NCBI GenBank assembly: GCA_022844165.1 | Contig: JALHMH010000033.1 | Location: forward strand, 11,865-51,156 | From: Lysobacterales bacterium | GTDB taxonomy: Bacteria > Pseudomonadota > Gammaproteobacteria > Xanthomonadales > SZUA-5 | Length of the DNA: 39,292 bases | Reading direction: 5' to 3' | Shown: positions 1 to 7,619 of the stretch, piece after piece | Numbering within the stretch: the first letter of the stretch is position 1 | Layout of the letters: every line of letters begins with the position of its first letter | The notes under the pieces: model-generated | Told to the model about the DNA's origin: nothing | What the model saw: only the letters and a program-made list of their open reading frames with translations | The model's database searches: none | Program-made: the position numbers and the translations under genes

Positions 1-1
1 C

Positions 2-241
2 CTCGATGGCGGTGAAGACGAAATCCTCGATGGCGGTGAAGACGAAATCCTCGATGGCGGTGAAGACGAAATCCTCGATGGCGGTGAAGACGAAATCCTC
101 GATGGCGGTGAAGACGAAAGCCTCGATGGCGGTGAAGACGAAAGCCTCGATGGCGGTGAAGACGAAGGCCTCGATGGCGGTGGAGACGAAGGCCTCGATG
201 ATGGTGGAGACGAAGGCCTCGATGATGGTGGAGACGAAGAC
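2..241 (+). repeat. 24-bp tandem repeat, 10 units, continuing past the window edge
   Basis: Units begin at 2, 26, 50, 74, 98, 122, 146, 170, 194 and 218. Units 1-4 are identical. Units 5-6 differ in the last codon (agc), unit 7 has ggc there, and units 8-10 add gaa to gga and ggc to gat changes. Divergence therefore rises toward the 3' end of the gene, as expected if recent expansion took place on the upstream side. The period is a multiple of three, so copy-number change keeps the reading frame. Confidence 0.95.
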
Positions 242-265
242 CTCGATGACGACGGCGAGGGGTAA
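2..265 (+). CDS. C-terminal end of an acidic octapeptide-repeat protein (5' end outside window)
   Basis: The frame starting at base 2 is open from the window edge to a TAA at 263-265. It encodes ten tandem octapeptides plus a degenerate eleventh. The first four read LDGGEDEI, two read LDGGEDES, then LDGGEDEG, LDGGGDEG, LDDGGDEG and LDDGGDED, and the tail is LDDDGEG. The tail is very acidic and Gly-rich, so it is probably disordered or ion-binding. I prefer this frame because its stop falls exactly where the repeat ends and a hairpin follows. The overlapping frame would give a basic MAVKTKSS repeat running past the hairpin. The rest of the protein lies upstream, so its function cannot be assigned. 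The repeat is consistent with a cell-surface or secreted protein, but that is only a guess. Confidence 0.6.
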   Translation, partial: LDGGEDEILDGGEDEILDGGEDEILDGGEDEILDGGEDESLDGGEDESLDGGEDEGLDGGGDEGLDDGGDEGLDDGGDEDLDDDGEG

Positions 266-279
266 CCGGAGTTTGTATA

Positions 280-302
280 AACCAGCGGCAGTGCCGCTGG
301 TT
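280..302 (+). terminator. Hairpin downstream of the acidic repeat gene
   Basis: A perfect 10-bp stem (280-289 pairing with 293-302, starting aaccagcggc) has a 3-base loop. It begins 14 bases after the TAA at 263-265. No T-run follows, so it is not a textbook intrinsic terminator, but the position suits a 3'-end or mRNA-stabilising structure. Confidence 0.5.
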
Positions 303-501
303 CATGCGAGTCAGTTCTGCGGCAACGGGCAACGCTGCATCAGGGTTCGGTCTAGACGTGGTTTGATCGGATCTGGTAGATGAAAGTCTGCGAGCCCCTT
401 CAATCACAGAACAAAGTGCGTGTAATGTATATTATGTAAAATACGGAACTACAGCGATCAACAAGCCGCCTCAATGCGCCTTGCACGGCACTGCCAACCC
501 C
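303..501. other. Intergenic region between convergent genes
   Basis: It lies between the end of the acidic repeat gene and the 3' end of the YjgR-like gene. It contains an AT-rich patch at about 419-445 that stands out from the GC-rich surroundings. I see no credible ORF with a ribosome-binding site, no tRNA, and no convincing promoter pair. Confidence 0.5.
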
Positions 502-2067
502 TTATTTGCGCAGAATCGCGCCAAGAACGCCTCGTATCAACTGCCGACCCACCTGGCTTCCCACTGTGCGCGCTACGGACTTGGCAAACGCCTCGCCAAC
601 ACCCTGACGATTGCTTGCGCGCGGCGCACGTGTCTGTGGTTGCGACCTCGGCGCAGTTGAGCTTCGTGCTGGTGCGCGTGTGCGCGGCTCAGGTACGGGC
701 GGCGGTGGCAACGAATCAGAGGTCTTGCCCCACGGCCAGTTCAAGGACCAGCCTCCTTCCTTTGCGACGGGAACCTCTTGTTCCATGGGTGCATCGGCCC
801 GCGCCATGAGTACTTCATGTGCCGACTCACGATCGATCGGCATATCGAATTTACTGCCGATTGGAGACCCGCTTCGCAGTGCCGCCCGCTCCTCAGGCGT
901 AATCGCCCCAATTCGGCAGCCAGGCGTCATGATCCAGGCGCGCTCCACCATACCCGGTCGACCACCATCTTCGAGAAACGACACCAGCGCTTCGCCCACG
1001 TTGAGTTGTGTAATCGCCTCGACAACATTCAACTGAGGATTTGCGACAAACGTCTCCGCTGCACTCTTGACAGCCTTCTGATCGCGAGGCGTGAATGCAC
1101 GCAATCCATGTTGGATACGATGTCCCAACTGCCCGAGGATCGCATTTGGAACGTCGTCTGGGTTCTGGCTGCAGAAATAGACGCCAACGCCCTTGCTGCG
1201 AATCAGCCGCACAACCTGTTCCACACGTTGCACCAGCGCTGCCGGCGCATCATCAAACAACAAATGCGCTTCATCGAAGAAGAACACCATTTTGGGTTTG
1301 TCTAAGTCGCCAACTTCCGGTAACTGTTCAAACAACTCCGACAATAACCAGAGCAAGAAACTCGAGTAGAGCTTCGGACGCAACACCAATTGTTCGGCCG
1401 CCATGAGATTGATCACGCCATGCCCTTGCGGCGAAAGTCGGAAGAACTCCTTCAACTCAAACGCAGGTTCCCCAAAAAACGCGCTCGCACCAGCGTCTTC
1501 AAGTCCAAGCACCGCACGTTGAACGGCTGCGATCGATGCCGTTGAGACCAGACCATACTGCGTGGAAATTGCCTTTGCGTTTTCAGCAACATAGGTCAGG
1601 ATTGCTCGCAAGTCATCGATATCAAGCAGTAACAAGCCTTCGTCGTCAGCCACTCGAAACGCAATGTTCAGCACACCTTGCTGAGTGTCATTCAGCTCGA
1701 GAAGCCGAGCCAGGAGGATCGGACCCATTTCGCTGATCGTGGTTCGCAATGGATGTCCCGAGTGCCCGTAGATGTCCCACAGAACCACCGGGTTGGTGTG
1801 CGCGCGCCATTGTTCGCGGATGCCCAACATATCCAACCGCTTGCCGAGCTTTTCGCTCATCTGTGCTGGCTGCGACAGGCCTGCGAGATCGCCTTTGACA
1901 TCAGCCAGAAAGACTGGAATGCCAGCCTTCGAAAATCCCTCGGCCAGTACCATCAATGAGACGCTCTTGCCCGTCCCCGTTGCGCCGGCGATCAGCCCGT
2001 GGCGATTGGCAAGTCGAAGCAGTACGGAGAGGTCGCGCGGCCCGCGCGCAGCCAGAAGCTGAGTCAT
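502..2067 (-). CDS. yjgR: DUF853/HerA-type ATPase, YjgR-like
   Basis: This is a 521-residue P-loop ATPase of the DUF853 (HerA/VirB4-like) family. The Walker A motif GATGTGKS is at residues 28-35, directly after LANRHGLI, as in E. coli YjgR. A Walker B with FFFDEAHLLF follows near residue 265. A Pro/Arg-rich linker leads to the conserved C-terminal helix around FAKSVARTVGSQVGRQ. The cellular role of this family is unclear; a hexameric motor is inferred from the fold. The ORF is open up to a GTG at 2160 that overlaps the upstream stop. I chose ATG 2067 because GGAAG sits 7 bases before it and because the family usually starts about 20-25 residues before the Walker A. It is probably co-transcribed with the two upstream minus-strand genes. 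Confidence 0.9.
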   Translation of the reverse strand: MTQLLAARGPRDLSVLLRLANRHGLIAGATGTGKSVSLMVLAEGFSKAGIPVFLADVKGDLAGLSQPAQMSEKLGKRLDMLGIREQWRAHTNPVVLWDIYGHSGHPLRTTISEMGPILLARLLELNDTQQGVLNIAFRVADDEGLLLLDIDDLRAILTYVAENAKAISTQYGLVSTASIAAVQRAVLGLEDAGASAFFGEPAFELKEFFRLSPQGHGVINLMAAEQLVLRPKLYSSFLLWLLSELFEQLPEVGDLDKPKMVFFFDEAHLLFDDAPAALVQRVEQVVRLIRSKGVGVYFCSQNPDDVPNAILGQLGHRIQHGLRAFTPRDQKAVKSAAETFVANPQLNVVEAITQLNVGEALVSFLEDGGRPGMVERAWIMTPGCRIGAITPEERAALRSGSPIGSKFDMPIDRESAHEVLMARADAPMEQEVPVAKEGGWSLNWPWGKTSDSLPPPPVPEPRTRAPARSSTAPRSQPQTRAPRASNRQGVGEAFAKSVARTVGSQVGRQLIRGVLGAILRK

Positions 2068-2159
2068 TGCAGAACTTCCATCGAGAAAACCGAGTTCAGG
2101 ATACCTCAGGTCTTCGACCGGTTCCGGCTGTGCCCTGCCCCGTTTGCCTGCAGCCAACA

Positions 2160-3077
2160 CTAATGCGGTAGACCGATCTCATCGCGTTGCACTTCTGGCG
2201 GAAGCCGGAACTCGCCTCGGGTCGGCCTGAGCTCGAGTATGTCGAACAGATCGAGAGGCGTGCCGCTATCGACACCAAAGCCCGTCACCTGAAATACACG
2301 CCGACTTTCGAGTTCGGTACGAAGCAAAGCGCTGCCGTAGTGCCGGGTGAATAGGCTCCAGTACTCGCCGCTCCGCAGCAGCTGGCTTAATCCGCGGGAT
2401 AGGACTTTCAGTACCGACAGTTGCGTTCGCTGTGCAACAAAATAGTCGTCCAGCGGGTAAAACATCGCAATGCGCGGCACAATACTCAGGCCATCACCCA
2501 CCAACGAACGATTGTCCATCTCGATGAACACCTCCCCAACCGATCTTGTCAGGTAATCGACTCGCCCACCCCGAAGCATGTCGAACAGACTCAGGTAACT
2601 GCCCTCGACGAGGTTAAAGCCCAAAGCGGGCAACCTGCGAGCCTCGATCCAGTCGGCGGCAACGCCCATTCGCATTTGCCGCAACTCGCGCATCGATTCA
2701 ATTCGCGCGAATCGCTCAACGTCATCGTTCCTGACCAACACCAGGCGCAGTCCAAGCAGTCCGCGTCGAATTGGAAAAGGCAGGTAAGCCAGACGACGAC
2801 GATCGAAGCCGGTCGACGGCAAAATCGAAATATCGAGATTCCCGTCGATCAACGATCGCTCAATCCGGTGCTGATTCATCCCGTAGACGGGTGTGTAGCC
2901 GATGGCGCTCGTGGCCGCGATGAGCGCACTGCGGAACAGTTCCAGGGGAAACTCGTGCCTGCGATCCCCTTGAAACTCACCTGCCGCCATCCGAATCAGC
3001 CGTTTTGGGCCTGCTCCGTGAGCCGCAACAGCAGGCAATGCAGAGGCCAATCCCAGTAGAGCTCGTCTACGTTGCAC
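2160..3077 (-). CDS. Periplasmic solute-binding protein (SBP family 3-like), partner of the adjacent GGDEF/EAL protein
   Basis: The predicted product is a 305-residue exported binding protein. The N-terminus has an RRR cluster, a hydrophobic stretch (ALLGLASALPAVAA) and an AHG/A-type cleavage site. The arginine pair makes Tat export possible, but Sec is as likely. The body has the look of an amino-acid-type periplasmic binding protein, with a GNLDISILP-like lobe and a hinge around MGVAADWIEA; this is a fold-level judgement with no ligand visible. I chose GTG 3077 because GAGG lies 8 bases upstream and the signal peptide starts there. The ORF extends to 3266 only in the shadow of the upstream gene. 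The start overlaps the stop of the GGDEF/EAL gene by 11 bases, so translation is likely coupled. I infer that it senses a ligand for that protein rather than serving a transporter; no permease genes are nearby. Confidence 0.8.
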   Translation of the reverse strand: MQRRRALLGLASALPAVAAHGAGPKRLIRMAAGEFQGDRRHEFPLELFRSALIAATSAIGYTPVYGMNQHRIERSLIDGNLDISILPSTGFDRRRLAYLPFPIRRGLLGLRLVLVRNDDVERFARIESMRELRQMRMGVAADWIEARRLPALGFNLVEGSYLSLFDMLRGGRVDYLTRSVGEVFIEMDNRSLVGDGLSIVPRIAMFYPLDDYFVAQRTQLSVLKVLSRGLSQLLRSGEYWSLFTRHYGSALLRTELESRRVFQVTGFGVDSGTPLDLFDILELRPTRGEFRLPPEVQRDEIGLPH

Positions 3078-5166
3078 TCGATTGGCCTCGCGAAATGGTG
3101 GGAGTCCCGGCCACCGAAAGCCACTCTTGTTCGAAGGTGCCCGGCGCAAGTGCCGCTGAGTAAAGATACCCCTGGAAAGCATCGACACCCAACAACTCCA
3201 GCATTTTTTGCTGGTCGTTTCGCTCCACGCCTTCAGCAACAATGCTGAATGAGAAATGGCGCGCAATATCGATCACAGATCGGATGACCGCTTCGCTACC
3301 CGTTCCCTCACCGAGTTCGCGCACAAAGCTCCGATCGATTTTGAGACCATTGACGGGAAGTCGACCCAGGTAGGCGAGCGATGAGTATCCGGTTCCAAAG
3401 TCGTCGATCAGGAGTCGAATTCCTGCAGCACGCAAATTCTGCATGTTGCGCTGACAAACTTCGATTTCATTGACCAATGCGCTTTCCGTAATCTCAAGAA
3501 CGATCGACTCGGCGTTGCAACGTTGCGCCCGCAGTTCCCATAACACACGGGCCGCAAACGATGGATCTACCAGTTGCGTTGCACTCACATTGACGGCGAG
3601 GTAGGCGCCATCCGGCCAATATCCAGCAGCGCGCCAACCTGCTAACCGACGCGTTGCATCGCGAAGCACCGCAAAACCCAGTTCTTGCATTTTTCCGGTG
3701 GCTTCGCAAATCGGAATGAAATCTGCTGGCGCAATCCAGCCGAGAGATTGATGCTGCCAGCGCGCGAGCGCCTCTACACCCAAGAGTTCGCCGTTTCGGT
3801 CGACGATGGCTTGAAAATGCGCAACAACCTGGTGACTGGCAAGCGCAACGCGCAACTCGGACTCAAGCAAATGCCGTCGCTCGATGCCCAGAAGCAAGGA
3901 AGGTTCGAACACCATCGAGACGCCGCGACCTTTCGACTTAGCCGCGTTAAGTGTTGTATCTGCGTTGCGCAACAAAGCAGCTGCCGTCTTTCCATGTTGC
4001 GGAAACAGGCTGATGCCAACCGAAATCGACAGTGTGATGGACTGGGACTTCACCGACATGGACGCAGAAAGTGATTCGTGAAGCCGCCTGGCCATCACCA
4101 TGCCAGCTTCCGAATCAGACGACAGCGCTGCAATAGCGAACTCGTCGCCGCCAAACCGCGCCAATGCCGCCGGCGTTGGCGCCAGCTGCCTGAGGCGCTG
4201 CGCAACAGAAACCAGGACAGCATCGCCATACTCATGGCCGAGTGCATCATTGAGCAATTTGAAGTCGCTCAAATCAAAGAGCAGGACGTACCCGCAAGCA
4301 TCCTGCTGCACCATGCTTGTCAATGCCAGATCCAGTCCGACGCGATTGGCCAGATCCGTCAGGGCGTCATGGCGGGCCGCGTATAGCGCCCGTTCTTCGG
4401 CAAGCTTGCGCGCTTCGACATCGCGCACGAGCGCCATCCGATTTGCGTCCAGTTCCGCGTAACTGGATTCCAATTTGCCGCGCATGTCTTCCAGTGCGTT
4501 GATCACCTCATCAATTTCGTCTCCGCCCTGTCGATGACTCAACGCGGCGAAACCATGGTGTCCAGTTTGCGGTTCGAACTCGCGAGCAAGAGAAGCCAGG
4601 CGGCGCAATTCGCTCGTAATCCGAACGCGGACCATAAGAACGACAAGCGCCAACAGACAGGCCATGACCACGATCTGACCGATTGCCGTCGTGAGAACCT
4701 TGTTCCAGACCTTTGCATCGAGAGCCCGCCGGCTAAATCCGATTTCGAGCGAGCCGATCGGCGACTCTATAGCCGCACTCACTTCGCCCGGGGCATACAA
4801 CTGGTGACGAAAAACCAGCTGCGAAACGGGGTCGATATCGCCGTGAACGACCCACGGCTGCGACTTGCCGCCGCGGACGTGCTCAAGAACTGCGATGCCC
4901 GCGATATCGTCTGCCTGCGCGATTCCGGTGACCTGACTCTGCGCCTGGCGACGATCAAGCGACCACAAAGCTAACGCCAGACTCGCGCTTTGCGATTCGA
5001 TGATGAGTTGCGTTCGCCCGGTGAGTGCCGCTGTTTCTGCCCGGTGAGTGAAGACCCCAATGATGACTGCCGATAGGAGTAGCACCATCAGACCCAGGAA
5101 GGTCAATTGCACGAGCAATCGCCCAGTCAGGCTTTGCGAGCGGCGCGGTGTCATCGCTATGCGCAT
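3067..5166 (-). CDS. Membrane GGDEF/EAL c-di-GMP turnover protein
   Basis: This 699-residue protein has a short cytoplasmic N-terminus, TM1 at about 18-40, a periplasmic sensor of about 118 residues, and TM2 at about 160-181. A juxtamembrane linker follows, then a GGDEF domain with intact GGDEF at 339-343 and a complete EAL domain (VEALARW, ITESAL, DDFGTGYSS, AEGVE and QGYLY motifs). The RxxD product-inhibition site expected just before the GGDEF is absent. The EAL catalytic motifs are present, so phosphodiesterase activity is plausible. The GGDEF half may be a cyclase or a GTP-binding regulator. The periplasmic loop and the overlapping binding-protein gene suggest that ligand signals cross the membrane. 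ATG 5166 is the first start, and an in-frame ATG at 5154 is equally possible. Confidence 0.93.
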   Translation of the reverse strand: MRIAMTPRRSQSLTGRLLVQLTFLGLMVLLLSAVIIGVFTHRAETAALTGRTQLIIESQSASLALALWSLDRRQAQSQVTGIAQADDIAGIAVLEHVRGGKSQPWVVHGDIDPVSQLVFRHQLYAPGEVSAAIESPIGSLEIGFSRRALDAKVWNKVLTTAIGQIVVMACLLALVVLMVRVRITSELRRLASLAREFEPQTGHHGFAALSHRQGGDEIDEVINALEDMRGKLESSYAELDANRMALVRDVEARKLAEERALYAARHDALTDLANRVGLDLALTSMVQQDACGYVLLFDLSDFKLLNDALGHEYGDAVLVSVAQRLRQLAPTPAALARFGGDEFAIAALSSDSEAGMVMARRLHESLSASMSVKSQSITLSISVGISLFPQHGKTAAALLRNADTTLNAAKSKGRGVSMVFEPSLLLGIERRHLLESELRVALASHQVVAHFQAIVDRNGELLGVEALARWQHQSLGWIAPADFIPICEATGKMQELGFAVLRDATRRLAGWRAAGYWPDGAYLAVNVSATQLVDPSFAARVLWELRAQRCNAESIVLEITESALVNEIEVCQRNMQNLRAAGIRLLIDDFGTGYSSLAYLGRLPVNGLKIDRSFVRELGEGTGSEAVIRSVIDIARHFSFSIVAEGVERNDQQKMLELLGVDAFQGYLYSAALAPGTFEQEWLSVAGTPTISRGQSSAT

Positions 5167-5286
5167 GGAACTGCCGCAACGGAGTGATCATAGGCTGTTA
5201 CGCTATCACGTCCGATGGTCACCGGTTGGTCACAGAATGTTGGCGAAGTTGTGCGACGTGGCGGCTGGGCCAAGGACGCGTTGATC
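5167..5286. promoter_or_regulatory. Divergent control region between the GGDEF/EAL gene and pbpC
   Basis: The spacer holds a TATGAT (minus strand, 5192-5187) that could be a -10 for the GGDEF/EAL gene, but there is no good -35. It also holds two GGTCAC copies at 5217-5222 and 5228-5233. Their start-to-start distance of 11 bp places them on the same face of the helix. Neither signal is strong. If pbpC were translated from ATG 5215, the GGTCAC copies would be coding. Confidence 0.3.
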
Positions 5287-7599
5287 GTGCGTTGGCTTCG
5301 AAATATTGCGGTGGTTTTGGTATCGGTTGTTCTGGCGTTGGCGCTGGCTTTCTTCGCTTTCCCGCCGCCCATCGATCGCATCGAAGCGGCGGGAAGTGTC
5401 CTGGTGACTGCGCGGGATGGCACACCGCTGCGCGCTTTTGCGGATGAGCGTGGCGTTTGGCGATTTTCTGTTCGGCTGGAAGACGTGGCGCCGGCTTATG
5501 TGGATACCTTGCTGGCGTATGAGGATCGCTGGTTCTTTCGCCATCCGGGAGTCAATCCGCTGGCCCTGCTGCGCGCTCTGTGGCAGGCCACGCTGAGTGG
5601 GGAAGTCGTCTCTGGCGGTTCGACGCTCACAATGCAGGTGTCGCGCATGCTCGAACCGATTCCCAGAACCTTGCCAGGTAAACTCAAGCAGATCTGGCGT
5701 GCGTTGCAGCTTGAGGTACGTTTCAGCAAACGCGAGTTGCTGGAGATATACGTCAATCTGGCGCCGTTTGGCGGAACCATTGAGGGCGTCCAGGCCGCCA
5801 GTTTCGCTTACCTGGGAAAGCCCGCCGCACACCTGAGTGATGCCGAGGCTGCGCTGTTGGTGGTGTTGCCACAGGCACCAAGCCGGTGGCGGCCCGATCG
5901 CCATCCTCAACGTGCGCAGAACGCGCGGAACAAGGTGATCGCGCGGATGGTGGCACTCAATCACTGGTCGTTGCAACGAGCGCAGGACGCGAAGCTGGAG
6001 ATCGTTGCTGCGCGGCGGCTGGTTCCGCCGATGTTGGCGCCCCTGCTGGCCGAACGGCTGCGAAGAAATGGCGGCGAGGTGGTTCGCAGCACGATTGATG
6101 CCAGACTGCAGACGCGCGTGGAAGATCTTGTGCGTTCCCAACTTCGGCGCCTTCCCTCGCGCAACTCGATTGCTGTGCAGGTGATCGATACGACGAACAT
6201 GGAGACACTCGTGTATGTCGGCTCAGCCGATCTCTACGATTCTGACCGCGCCGGGCACGTGGACATGGTGCGCGCCGCACGTTCGCCTGGATCGACATTG
6301 AAGCCAATGTTGTACGGCATGGCGCTGGATGCCGGTCTGATTCACTCTCAAAGTCTGCTGATCGATGCGCCGCAGTCGTTTTCCGGTTACCAGCCGAGCA
6401 ATTTCATGGAGCGCTATCAGGGCCCCGTCAGCGCCTCTCAAGCACTGCGCCTGTCGCTCAACGTGCCAGCCGTCGACTTGCTGGAGCGGGTTGGAGTTGT
6501 GCGCTTCGCCGCAGCACTCGAAAACGCTGGGTTGGAACTGCGACTTGCCGCCGATGCTGTGCCAAATCTCTCTCTGATTCTGGGTGGCGGCGCGACCTCG
6601 CTTGAGGAGCTCATCGGCGCATACGCGGCCTTTGCCCGAAGTGGATTGGCAGCAAAGCCGCGGCTGCGTCCGGGCGATCCATTGATCGAACGGTATCTGC
6701 TGAGCCCTGGGTCCGCATGGATCGTTCGGCAGATGCTCCTGCGCGACCCATCCGATCACTTCAGTGCACGCGTGTTCGATGGCGCCAGCCGCGTTGCACT
6801 GGCTTGGAAAACAGGAACATCCTATGGCTTTCGCGACAGTTGGGCCATTGCTGTTTCTCCGGAACATGTCATCGGTGTCTGGATCGGTCGTCCTGATGGT
6901 ACGCCTCAGCCTGGGCAATACGGCGCAGTCACGGCATTACCATTGCTTGCCAGTGTCGCTGACAGCTTGCCGCATCGCGTTCATCGGCCGGCGATGCCCC
7001 AGGAAGTGCGCAGCACTCGAATCTGCTGGCCGCTCGGGCACGAACAACAGCGAACAGCACCCGAGCATTGCCATCGCACGTTAGATGCCTATGCGTTGGG
7101 CGCCGTACCGAACACGTTTGCAGATCGCGATAGCGATCGTTGGCAACCGCAGAAACTGAAGATTTGGCGACACGGCCGCTATCGCCTGAATCGCAGTTGC
7201 CTGCGCCCGGATGCGGAGGTGATTGAGATCGCGCGCTGGCCAACGTTGGCTCAACCGTGGCTGTCGACGGCTCTTGGCGAACGATCCGCGTTGCCGCCGC
7301 TTCACCCATCGTGCGCCAGCGACGAGTTGAGTACTGGGATTCGCATTCACGGATTGAGCGATGGGATGCTGCTCAGGAACCCCGGCAATCGGCGAGGGCC
7401 AATCGTCTCCCAGCTGCAACTGTTGGGAAGTCGGGGAACCGTTCGTTGGCTTTCGAACGACCGCCTTGTTGGTCAAACCACGGGTATGGCTGCAATGGAG
7501 ATCCGCTTTGAAGCCGATGGCGACTATCGGCTGGTTGCCATCGACGAAAGCGGCGCATGGTCGGCAATCGGCGTTCGCGTCGTGGGCGTTGACGATTGA
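5287..7599 (+). CDS. pbpC: Penicillin-binding protein 1C (bifunctional peptidoglycan synthase)
   Basis: This is a class A PBP with a signal-anchor (residues 1-27) and a GT51 glycosyltransferase containing EDRWF at 79-83 and GGSTLTMQ at 110-117. The transpeptidase motifs are S336-T-L-K339, S390-L-N392 and K508-T-G510. A C-terminal PBP1C-type domain follows. It polymerises and may cross-link peptidoglycan at the inner membrane; in E. coli, PBP1C is mainly a transglycosylase with atypical penicillin binding. The ORF opens at ATG 5215, which has no ribosome-binding site. GTG 5287 has AAGGA 10 bases upstream and gives 770 residues, the length I recall for E. coli PbpC, so I use it. The alpha-2-macroglobulin gene often paired with pbpC is not beside it. 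The 3' end faces ptsI with only 17 bases between the stop codons. Confidence 0.93.
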   Translation: MRWLRNIAVVLVSVVLALALAFFAFPPPIDRIEAAGSVLVTARDGTPLRAFADERGVWRFSVRLEDVAPAYVDTLLAYEDRWFFRHPGVNPLALLRALWQATLSGEVVSGGSTLTMQVSRMLEPIPRTLPGKLKQIWRALQLEVRFSKRELLEIYVNLAPFGGTIEGVQAASFAYLGKPAAHLSDAEAALLVVLPQAPSRWRPDRHPQRAQNARNKVIARMVALNHWSLQRAQDAKLEIVAARRLVPPMLAPLLAERLRRNGGEVVRSTIDARLQTRVEDLVRSQLRRLPSRNSIAVQVIDTTNMETLVYVGSADLYDSDRAGHVDMVRAARSPGSTLKPMLYGMALDAGLIHSQSLLIDAPQSFSGYQPSNFMERYQGPVSASQALRLSLNVPAVDLLERVGVVRFAAALENAGLELRLAADAVPNLSLILGGGATSLEELIGAYAAFARSGLAAKPRLRPGDPLIERYLLSPGSAWIVRQMLLRDPSDHFSARVFDGASRVALAWKTGTSYGFRDSWAIAVSPEHVIGVWIGRPDGTPQPGQYGAVTALPLLASVADSLPHRVHRPAMPQEVRSTRICWPLGHEQQRTAPEHCHRTLDAYALGAVPNTFADRDSDRWQPQKLKIWRHGRYRLNRSCLRPDAEVIEIARWPTLAQPWLSTALGERSALPPLHPSCASDELSTGIRIHGLSDGMLLRNPGNRRGPIVSQLQLLGSRGTVRWLSNDRLVGQTTGMAAMEIRFEADGDYRLVAIDESGAWSAIGVRVVGVDD

Positions 7600-7619
7600 C
7601 GGGCTTTGCCCAGCCGTCA
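7597..7619. terminator. Inverted repeat joining the convergent stop codons of pbpC and ptsI
   Basis: The arms TGACGG (7597-7602) and CCGTCA (7614-7619) pair across 11 bases, and each arm contains one of the two stop codons. A competing inner stem GGGC/GCCC (7601-7604 with 7608-7611) has a TTT loop. There is no T-run. It may act as a short bidirectional terminator or end-protecting hairpin. Confidence 0.4.

Noticed and set aside
1..241. CRISPR-like array
   Set aside because: Units abut with no spacers and the period is an in-frame 24 bp; this is a coding tandem repeat.
6..383. 125-codon frame encoding MAVKTKSS repeats
   Set aside because: It is the second open frame of the same 24-bp repeat. 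It runs through the hairpin at 280-302 into unrelated sequence, whereas the acidic frame stops exactly at the end of the repeat.
3078..3266. N-terminal extension of the solute-binding protein
   Set aside because: It lies wholly in the coding region of the GGDEF/EAL gene, has no signal features, and a GTG with a good ribosome-binding site starts the signal peptide at 3077.
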